This document shows positions 61,001 through 64,000 of a stretch of DNA of 64,000 bases, in pieces. The stretch spans positions 17,380,036 through 17,444,035 of the forward strand of contig CM063252.1 of assembly GCA_032158295.1 (NCBI GenBank), given 5' to 3'. The position numbers were made by a program, and so were the translations under genes. A model generated the notes under the pieces. The model worked only from the letters and a program-made list of their open reading frames with translations. It did not search any database and was not told the origin of the DNA. The first letter of the stretch is position 1. Every line of letters begins with the position of its first letter. Source of the DNA: Pycnopodia helianthoides. Lineage: Eukaryota; Echinodermata; Asteroidea; Forcipulatida; Asteriidae.

Positions 61001-61936
61001 ACGTGGATCAATTTAATCACACCACTTAGTGGATATAACATGGATTAATTTAATCACACCACTAGTGGTGATAACGTGGATCGATTTAATCACACCACTT
61101 AGTGGAGATAACAGTGGATCAATTTAATCACACCACTAGTGGTGATAACGTGGATAAATTTAATCACACCACTTAGTGGAGATAACATGGATCAATTTAA
61201 TCACACCACTAGTGGTGATAATGTGGATCAATTTAATCACACCACTTAGTGGTGATAACGTGGATCAATTTAATCACACCACTAGTGGTGACAACGTGGA
61301 TCAATTTAATCACACCACTAGTGGTGATAACGTGGATCAATTTAATCACACCACTTAGTGGAGATAACATGGATCAATTTAATCACACCACTAGTGGTGA
61401 TAACGTGGATCAATTTAATCACACCACTTAGTGGAGATAACATGGTAGTGGTAACATGATTGAACATCAGCTCATCAGTGTAATCTGGCAGTGCCAAGTT
61501 ACATTCAAACTGCTACTCGTGTCTCAACTATTTATTTCTTTAGACGGACACTACTTTTCTTTATTTTGTAGCGCTTGAAAGTCATACCTTGTTAGTTTGT
61601 TAGTTCTGAAAATTAGTGCTGGGTAGAAAGGGGGGGCAATATTGCTCCTTTTTTAAAAGTGAGGGGGCAAGGGCCCCTTGCCCATCCCCACCTTACCCCT
61701 GGCTACGCCACTGGTGTTTCTTATCCTGAACATGCATAAAACATTATCAAGCAGATTAATTATCTCCATAAAACAAAATGTACCTGTAGCTTGTGTGTCC
61801 ATGGTAAGCTTATCTGTCATGTCCTTGTCAAGTTGAGCAACTTCACCTCGCTGTCTTTCTTTCCTTGCTCTTTCCCTCAGTTTCTTGGCAACCTTTTTAC
61901 TGTGACTAGATTTCTTGACTTGAAACACCTCTCCCT
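24906..61936 (-). CDS. PAXBP1: PAXBP1/GCFC1 orthologue (16 coding exons, 5' end outside window)
   Basis: Orthologue of PAX3/PAX7-binding protein 1 (GCFC1), a nuclear GCFC-family protein; relatives are linked to PAX-dependent transcription, histone methylation recruitment and spliceosome-related complexes. Exons in transcript order: 61936-61784, 54968-54825, 54501-54235, 51073-50975, 45840-45618, 42687-42498, 39793-39573, 39258-39137, 37328-37129, 36442-36294, 35581-35463, 34653-34577, 32399-32336, 31669-31523, 29902-29748, 25017-24906. All have GT/AG borders and every exon phase agrees with the next, giving about 812 residues; human PAXBP1 has about 917 by memory, so roughly the first 100 are missing at the right. 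Diagnostic blocks are VFQVKKSSHSKK, MIPDAAYIFAARKRRQKARE, LRWEQEQIKKG, FLQEM-like FFQEMKGYAQDLVDCF, YKEAYISLCLPKLLAPLVRL, RMRRTLDEDVYMPLFPK, FMQRQFWSCAK and LLNRYM. PAXBP1 is favoured over GCFC2 by the RWEQEQI and QEMKGY blocks. A frame break sits in exon 36294-36442. Confidence 0.94.
25136..29647. repeat. 30-bp minisatellite, about 150 copies, in last PAXBP1 intron
   Basis: The unit is GGGGCTACTGTGTTGAGGGA plus GACTGTGATA. Variants are GAGAGAGACTTTGATA and GACTGTGTTT. From 25205 to about 25860 units are almost all exactly 30 bases. Further on, many units lose or gain one to three bases. It fills nearly all of the intron between exons 29748 and 25017. Because 30 is a multiple of three and the unit has no stop in one frame, long decapeptide-repeat ORFs appear. 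Confidence 0.97.
29748..29902 (-). CDS. PAXBP1: PAXBP1 exon (FPPQWFRELQGDQTIRQLE)
   Basis: Acceptor GTGTGTTTTAG and donor GTACGT. It encodes IVARFPPQWFRELQGDQTIR and QLEPFCRYLKNAAEML, like human CFPKQWFMNLKGERTISQLENFCRYL. The donor sits about 100 bases from the edge of the 30-bp array. Confidence 0.94.
31523..31669 (-). CDS. PAXBP1: PAXBP1 exon (LAIDGLLNRYMLLSLQNSD)
   Basis: Exactly 49 codons in phase 0 at both ends. Acceptor TGATTATGTAG and donor GTAAGA. It contains LLGNLLLWHG and LELAIDGLLNRYMLLSLQNS, matching human LSIDGLLNRYILMAFQNSE. Confidence 0.95.
31870..32080. repeat. degenerate ~26-bp repeat (GTCACAGGTTATGTAACACT)
   Basis: Words like CACAGGTTACATAACA, CACAGGTTTTGTAACACTGT and CACAAATTATGTAACACTGT recur about eight times with high divergence, indicating an old array. 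Confidence 0.7.
32336..32399 (-). CDS. PAXBP1: PAXBP1 exon (FMQRQFWSCAK), 64 bases
   Basis: A small exon encoding MLDKSVAASNFMQRQFWSCA plus K. The acceptor AG at 32400-32401 (CCCAAG) was chosen because it alone keeps phase with the previous exon. The human counterpart is FFQRQFWSSVK. Confidence 0.9.
33260..33485 (+). mobile_element. LINE 3' end with (ATT)n tail
   Basis: A short coding remnant reads LPLFKNLLKTHLFNSTYT before a stop, a typical end of invertebrate non-LTR reverse transcriptase ORFs. It is followed by a T-rich UTR, GATGGCGCATTATAAATGCA and an ATT microsatellite. 5'-truncated insertion. Confidence 0.65.
33505..34208. repeat. 42-bp tandem array, centre degraded
   Basis: The unit is GACTGGTCAGCCTGACTGGC plus CCTGTCCAAGGACATCTACTAC. 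Units at both edges (33518-33650 and 34005-34205) are near-identical, but those at 33650-34000 carry many one- to several-base losses. Confidence 0.95.
34577..34653 (-). CDS. PAXBP1: PAXBP1 exon (RMRRTLDEDVYMPLFPK)
   Basis: Acceptor TTCATGACAG and donor GTAAGT. The 25 codons read DLLKALVDRMRRTLDEDVYM then PLFPK, nearly identical to human LLRMRRTLDDDVFMPLYPK. It ends two bases into an aspartate codon. Confidence 0.95.
35463..35581 (-). CDS. PAXBP1: PAXBP1 exon (VWDPMSTIQTNRLVSL)
   Basis: Acceptor TGTTTTTAG and donor GTACAG. It encodes LVEDVWDPMSTIQTNRLVSL and IHKLVEDYPTVTGDSKNTR, aligned with human MWDPFSTTQTSRMVG. The exon ends in phase 0. Confidence 0.92.
36294..36442 (-). CDS. PAXBP1: PAXBP1 exon with apparent 1-base frameshift
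   Basis: Acceptor CTGTATGTAG and donor GTATGT. The first part encodes HNMEEMPWYESMLFF in the frame set by the upstream exon, while LDKEDLDINLIPSLVQKVVL (like human DVDVALLPTIVEKVILPKL) lies in another frame. The switch falls at a run of seven A on the + strand (36388-36394). Removing one base from the count restores phase with both flanking exons, so a homopolymer miscount is likelier than a broken gene. Confidence 0.9.
36515..36651. mobile_element. small MITE with ACACAAGCGCTCGTG terminal repeats
   Basis: The left end GTTATTACACAAGCGCTCGT and the right end, reversed, GTTATAACACAAGCGCTCGT are inverted copies 137 bases apart. No coding capacity. Located in the PAXBP1 intron just upstream (in transcript sense) of exon 36294-36442. 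Confidence 0.75.
37129..37328 (-). CDS. PAXBP1: PAXBP1 exon (AYISLCLPKLLAPLVRLQLL)
   Basis: Acceptor CTTTACTCCAG and donor GTAAAT. It encodes ESQQVFDDVIEDFSAI and YKEAYISLCLPKLLAPLVRL, the strongest GCFC-domain block (human YKDAYIGLCLPKLFNPLIRL), closing with LDWNPLQ. Exon phases are 2 in, 0 out. Confidence 0.96.
37368..37866. repeat. 33-bp tandem array, left part
   Basis: The unit is GGTTAGGTAGTAACAACTGA plus GAGGGACAGTGAG, with GAGTGAGACAG and GAGCGAGGGACAG variants. It is split from an identical array at 38603-39072 by about 735 unrelated bases. Confidence 0.95.
38603..39072. repeat. 33-bp tandem array, right part
   Basis: Same unit and variants as 37368-37866. The two parts share phase variants (GAGCGAGGGACAGTAAGG), so they were one array before the insertion at about 37867-38602. 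Confidence 0.95.
39137..39258 (-). CDS. PAXBP1: PAXBP1 exon (SRRRRAREL, GMSSDDE)
   Basis: Acceptor GTGATTTAAG and donor GTAAAA. It encodes SRRRRARELKQNEENGSHIE and GMSSDDEQRESE, matching human TRRRQARE and GLSSDDEE. The 33-bp tandem array ends only about 65 bases from the donor side. Confidence 0.92.
39573..39793 (-). CDS. PAXBP1: PAXBP1 exon (RAHKLSQRRQLDIRDQSEEF)
   Basis: Acceptor CTTTTACAG and donor GTAAGA. It encodes VPVVYGLETAMITLLKCRAH, KLSQRRQLDIRDQSEEF and ends in a basic EREAR segment. The human counterpart reads RASRLVQRRQDDIKDESSEF. Confidence 0.94.
40690..42050 (+). mobile_element. LINE fragment: ORF1 and start of endonuclease ORF
   Basis: ORF1 coding matter (IDRSYCIGQPRKHPSG and, after an insertion, KPRPIIIKLISYRTRSLVFI with ENLTRRRSELLQAAKASLLV) matches the RNA-binding ORF1 of invertebrate non-LTR elements. 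Downstream, in broken frames, MNARSLCKHFYDIQDYLSSI with GLTET and YIQMENYRLVHSSRSNQTGG is the start of an AP-endonuclease domain. Reverse transcriptase is absent: the copy stops near 42050. ORF1 is interrupted by the element at 40868-41118. Confidence 0.8.
40868..41118. mobile_element. 251-bp MITE inside LINE ORF1 (GGGCCC ends)
   Basis: Left end GGGCCCAATTGCATGGCTCT and reversed right end GGGCCCAATTTCATGGCTCT are inverted copies continuing to GCTTACCG. Internal sequence repeats GCTTACGG/GCGCTTGCGG words. It divides the LINE ORF1 between HPSG and the continuation. Target duplication is not resolvable because the ends are palindromic. Confidence 0.85.
42498..42687 (-). CDS. PAXBP1: PAXBP1 exon (coiled-coil, FFQEMKGYAQDLVDCF)
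   Basis: Acceptor ACATGTATGTAG and donor GTGAGT. It encodes FESMKDVHRAHEREHDQLQE, likely coiled coil, and HFFQEMKGYAQDLVDCFAEK, close to human KFLQEMRGYVQDLLECFSEK. Confidence 0.94.
43110..43501. mobile_element. Tigger/pogo-like MITE, TA flanked
   Basis: Both ends read CAGTCGACTCCCGTTAATAC inward, a perfect 20-base terminal inverted repeat, with TA at 43108-43109 and 43502-43503. The TIR style is that of pogo/Tigger elements of the Tc1-mariner superfamily. At 392 bases it has no transposase. Confidence 0.9.
43632..43770. mobile_element. Harbinger-like MITE (TAA duplication)
   Basis: Left end AGCCGTGTCCGAA and reversed right end GGCCGTATCCGAA pair, continuing into GGCTACGGCTAG words in inverted order. 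TAA flanks both sides, fitting the three-base target preference of PIF/Harbinger elements. 139 bases, noncoding. Confidence 0.75.
44365..44600. repeat. 12-bp array CATGTATGAGTA
   Basis: The unit TACATGTATGAG repeats, with a strand reversal near 44420-44455 (CTCATACATGTA), so the array contains an inverted junction. Frames on both strands stay open by chance. Confidence 0.92.
45618..45840 (-). CDS. PAXBP1: PAXBP1 exon (Ser/Ala/Tyr-rich, then TIEQVKKKLKDW)
   Basis: It encodes DSSSSAAAATVAASYYYEQQ, a low-complexity segment, then PTITIEQVKKKLKDW matching human VTIDLVKKQLKD. The acceptor is set at AG 45841-45842, because only that AG keeps phase with the upstream exon; the closer TAG (six bases earlier in the transcript) would run into a stop. 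Donor is GTAATG. Confidence 0.87.
46140..46655. repeat. 25-bp array, first segment (CTAATACTACATGATATCTA)
   Basis: The unit is CTAATACTACATGATATCTA plus ATGTC. This segment favours the ACATGATATC variant. It continues at 47223-47458 and 48902-50344 across two transposon insertions. Confidence 0.95.
46656..47222. mobile_element. 567-bp TA-flanked MITE inserted in 25-bp array
   Basis: Ends CTGTAATTTCCTGAGTATAC and, reversed, CTGTAATTTCCTGCGTATAA differ at two of 20 bases. TA lies at 46654-46655 and 47223-47224, and the flanks rejoin to a normal array unit (CTAATAC-TA-CATGATATC). Internal GATAAGGCGCACCG words repeat. Tc1/mariner-type cut-and-paste is implied. Confidence 0.88.
47223..47458. repeat. 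25-bp array, second segment
   Basis: Units CTAATACTAAATGATACCTA plus ATGTC between two inserted transposons. The variant mix (AAATGATACC) resembles the third segment more than the first. Confidence 0.93.
47563..47590. repeat. CACTG pentanucleotide microsatellite
   Basis: Consecutive CACTG units inside the transposon, followed by two GTCAGTACAGTATT repeats. Confidence 0.8.
48313..48675. mobile_element. 363-bp MITE with internal perfect hairpin
   Basis: Ends TTTAAAGACACTGGACAC and, reversed, TTAAAGGCAGTGGACAC are imperfect inverted repeats with TTAA at both borders. The centre has TTGATTTCGAGACCTCA and its exact complement 11 bases later. I remember this sequence as a very abundant dispersed repeat in sea-star and related genomes. 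Confidence 0.8.
48902..50344. repeat. 25-bp array, third and longest segment
   Basis: About 57 units of CTAATACTAAATGATACCTA plus ATGTC. A composite variant (ACATGATACCTACATGTAAT) recurs every two to four units, showing higher-order amplification. All segments lie in the PAXBP1 intron 45841-50974. Confidence 0.95.
50381..50534. mobile_element. MITE with AAGGAACATTACAGAATT ends
   Basis: Left TTAAAGGAACATTACAGAAT and reversed right end GAAGGAACATTACAGAAT pair over about 18 bases, then AGTTTTTGC versus GGTAAGAAAAAAAC. It immediately follows the 25-bp array. A partial relative is at 8975-9095. Confidence 0.75.
50975..51073 (-). CDS. PAXBP1: PAXBP1 exon (LRWEQEQIKKG block)
   Basis: Acceptor GTCCTTTTAG and donor GTATTT. 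It encodes DADNDSDHDRDHNEEMLRWE and QEQIKKGTSVPQV, matching human ELSRWEQEQIRKGINIPQV. The downstream intron (45841-50974) holds the 25-bp array and several transposons. Confidence 0.93.
51074..53934. other. PAXBP1 intron sequence without recognised feature
   Basis: AT-rich intron with short frames only, an A17 tract near 51305 and G/T tracts near 52250. The minus frame at 52658-53014 and plus frame at 51761-52084 show no family resemblance. Confidence 0.5.
53935..54085. repeat. 21-bp array (GTACAGTTACATACAATGTAT)
   Basis: Six to seven units within the PAXBP1 intron, about 150 bases from exon 54235-54501. Being a multiple of three, it is open on both strands. Confidence 0.93.
54235..54501 (-). 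CDS. PAXBP1: PAXBP1 exon (IPDAAYIFAARKRRQ block)
   Basis: Acceptor TGTATTTGCAG and donor GTATGC. It encodes MIPDAAYIFAARKRRQKARE, the most conserved GCFC-family signature, then YIPLDD and an acidic run RDDDNDCSDSDGEGR. The 267 bases keep phase with both neighbours. Confidence 0.95.
54825..54968 (-). CDS. PAXBP1: PAXBP1 exon (acidic linker)
   Basis: Acceptor TTTTATTATAG and donor GTAAGA. It encodes NNASKPGLRVKQTSNVEMIL followed by an acidic, lysine-rich stretch and PVIVPG. Phases 2 in and 1 out agree with both neighbours. This linker is poorly conserved, so the call rests on phase and position. Confidence 0.85.
55958..56630. mobile_element. foldback transposon with long inverted arms and 9-bp duplication
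   Basis: The element begins TAGCCTTGATATCAAGGCTG and, reversed, ends TAGCCTTGATTGCAAGGCTG. GGTACATGT is duplicated exactly at 55949-55957 and 56631-56639. Inner arms 56162-56249 and 56362-56448 are inverted copies with one mismatch and a two-base length change, around a 112-base spacer. The outer parts also pair, more diverged. The 9-bp duplication and long arms fit Mutator/foldback-type elements. Confidence 0.88.
57368..57999. mobile_element. MITE with GCCAAAAAAAA / AGAGTTCTGTTTCCG ends
   Basis: Left AAAGAGTTCTGTTTCCGATT and reversed right AAGAGTTCTGTTTCCGGTTC pair, followed by ATAGGGTCGGTAGGTCG versus the inverted CCGACCGACCCTATAG. The interior is rich in TTTGCGC/GCGCAATC words. The 174-codon frame inside is not recognisable as a protein. 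Confidence 0.75.
58357..61446. repeat. 36-bp array with palindromic core, about 86 copies
   Basis: The unit is TGGATCAATTTAATCACACC plus ACTAGTGGTGATAACG. The core CACCACTAGTGGTG is a perfect 14-base palindrome. A second class, CACCACTTAGTGGAGATAAC, keeps partial symmetry. Class order forms blocks (for example 58480-58800, 58850-59220 and 59780-60000 share the same succession), so larger units were duplicated. It fills the intron between exons 61784 and 54968 near its 5' end. Confidence 0.97.
61784..61936 (-). CDS. PAXBP1: PAXBP1 exon, first one visible (VFQVKKSSHSKK)
   Basis: Donor GTACAT follows ACACAAGCTACAG. The peptide GEVFQVKKSSHSKKVAKK matches the human EEVFKVKKSSYSKK segment near residue 100. 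The acceptor could be at 61936 (two bases of a codon first) or 61934 (phase 0); both AGs are present. No upstream exon was found between here and 64000. Confidence 0.85.
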
Positions 61937-64000
61937 CTATTCAGTATTTTCAGAACAAGAAAGAGAAAAACAACATGCATAAAGTGTGTACTTAAGATGA
62001 AAATCTTACATTACTTAGTGTGAAGTTAATAAAAAGAATTATTATTTATGACGTACATTGCTGGTGAGAAATAAACATTATTTTGTACCTGATCATTGGG
62101 CTCCCTAAAAAATTGCATTTCTGATAACTTGTCAACAAATGGAATGGGTTGGTAGATAGGATAAATTTTTATTTCGTTTTTTTTTTACACAGATTAAGAT
62201 ACCTATTACATTATAATACCTATTCTTTCATCAAAAACAAACTCTGTGTTACAGGGTTAGTTCGATTTGAAATTTTTTAATAAACAATTAAGCCACCCCT
62301 TTGAAAAATAAATAAGTCTGAAAAACATCAACAGACTTTGCTGGAATAAAACAAGCAGAAACCAAACATTTTGAGGTAAGATAGGATCGACCATGACTGA
62401 CATGTGTGCTTCAACATGTCAGTTCAGTTTACACATGGTGCGCACAAAAGGTTAATTCAGAAGAGGTCACTATTTCAGAAAACAAATTTAAACTAAATAT
62501 ATTCACAGTCTTGAAAAAAGACTACAGCCCTGAAATGTGCAGTTCAATCTAATATCCTGATACTCTGAGATGAAAGTTAAAGTGCGTTTAAAGTGACCTA
62601 TTCCCATTGAAATCTAGTAGCTGATATATCAACGAAAACATGCAAGTACCTACATGTACTATTGATTTTAGGAACTTTAAAAAAATAAAATTTTAAATTT
62701 AAAGCCCGCATGTCACGTATCTAAAAAGGTTGAGGTCACGATTGTTTATGATTGACGTCATAAACATGAAAAACCACTGGCAAAGCCGCCTGTAAACAAC
62801 GGATCTAACACAGTTAGCATGGTTAGTAACACAGAACAAGGCTGCTGCTTGAACTGATGGCAACAACTGTCGATGTCCAACGAATGTTTAGACATGTTCT
62901 TATTCCTCCATGGTTTAAACAACACTGACTGGTCAATATAATGTAATTTATCATGATAAATGGTGCAATACAGCCTACATGTAGTTTCCTGGAAAGTGTG
63001 ATGTGAGAAAGCAAAAGAGGAGTTACTGAACTGTCCAGACGCGGCATTAAAGGTGCCTTTTTCGAAGACGTATATCTCCCGATGTATTAGTGCGATCATG
63101 TTAAAACTCAGTACATGTAGGTTGTTAGATATTGGCAAGTTCTTGTAAATTTTGAAATGACGTCATGATGACGTCATCACATGATTTTTTATGATTTTTT
63201 TCATTTTTTGCACCTTTTTGTCATAAATTGCTAATAAAACGTGGTATAATCCAAATTCTTTTTTAAACAGGCTTGATACATCATAACTGCTTTGCAGGGT
63301 TCTGCCCAGGATTTCTTTAGTGGCGGAAAAAATGTTTCCCTGGAAACCATTGCGAGATGGATCGGTTACACGGTATATCATATAGGCTAAATAGACTCAA
63401 ACCAAAGAAGTACTCAAAATTCATGGCTTCGGATACCTATTTACTGGTAAATACCCGAAAGGAAATTGCAAACTTGTGTCAATTTAAAATTTTGAAAATG
63501 TGTAGTGGTCAGAAACAGAGAAAAATCTGACAGTGGTGGTTGGGGAATCCTGAGTGCCGGGCAGGTTTTCGGCCATCGACCACTGTGGGCAGAACCCTGG
63601 CTTTGAATACAAAAAACTTTCATATTTACTTGAGTAATTTGAAAATGTCATTGCGAAACAGCTCGGCATTTGTGCACAAATGCAATCATGTCTAGTTAGT
63701 ATTCTTGTGTCATTTAAAGCTGTGTGCATCGCAACCCCCAATCAACGCTACAATAGCAAACCTTCATTAATTGTCAAAAATTACAAGTCGGTTACAATCA
63801 GGAAAGTGGAGGGAGCTCTTCAAAAATGTGTGATAGACAGACAAAATTTCCTGTGAGGGACGGACACATTGAGACTAATTTATAAAATCAACAATATTTA
63901 GATTTTTAAAGTTTAGGTAATCTATGAACCTAATTTTTGAAATTTACATAAAATGTGTAAATAATATGATTTGAGAGAAAAAAAAAGGGTAAAATCGTGT
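61937..64000. other. PAXBP1 upstream intron, no exon recognised
   Basis: Searching the minus strand for the expected N-terminal acidic/basic segment gave none. Sequence includes CRE-like GATGACGTCATGA words near 63160-63178. The first exon probably lies to the right of the window. Confidence 0.5.

Overview
This is a gene-poor, intron- and repeat-rich animal nuclear window. It carries two spliced protein genes arranged tail to tail. Split coding blocks with GT/AG borders, very long introns, TA- and 9-bp-duplicating DNA transposons, tRNA-headed SINEs, LINE pieces and many minisatellites exclude a prokaryote or organelle. Several dispersed repeats match what I remember as abundant families in echinoderms, especially sea stars, and TACATGTA-type words are everywhere. 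My best guess is a marine invertebrate deuterostome (echinoderm); the phylum is inference from memory, not proven.

Left third (1-21.3 kb, + strand): the 3' half of a class I histone deacetylase of the HDAC8 type. Five coding exons encode the last ~195 residues, including the metal-binding GADT and the GGGGY tyrosine motifs, and the gene ends at 21290. Its 13-kb intron (964-14022) hosts an internally deleted DIRS-type tyrosine-recombinase retrotransposon (4868-7774) with inverted terminal repeats and an internal complementary region. It also holds a CAGGGC-ended DNA element, a LINE 3' fragment and several SINE/MITE remnants.

Intergenic (21.3-24.9 kb): no gene seen; the two 3' ends face each other across about 3.6 kb.

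Right part (24.9-61.9 kb, - strand): nearly all of a PAXBP1/GCFC1 orthologue (GC-rich sequence DNA-binding factor-like protein). Sixteen coding exons with consistent phases give about 812 residues; only the first exon(s) lie beyond the right edge. One exon carries an apparent 1-base insertion in a homopolymer. The introns hold most of the tandem repeats: a 30-bp array of 4.5 kb (25.1-29.6 kb), a 42-bp array, a 33-bp array, a 25-bp array split by two transposons, and a 36-bp array (58.4-61.4 kb) whose units contain a palindrome.

The two genes are unrelated housekeeping/nuclear regulators: HDAC8 is a lysine deacetylase, and PAXBP1 is linked to transcription and splicing. Nothing shows them acting in one pathway. 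I found no convincing undescribed multi-gene system. The most informative novelties are the DIRS architecture, a foldback transposon pair with exact 9-bp target duplications, transposons nested in satellite DNA, and the tandem-repeat load of the PAXBP1 introns.
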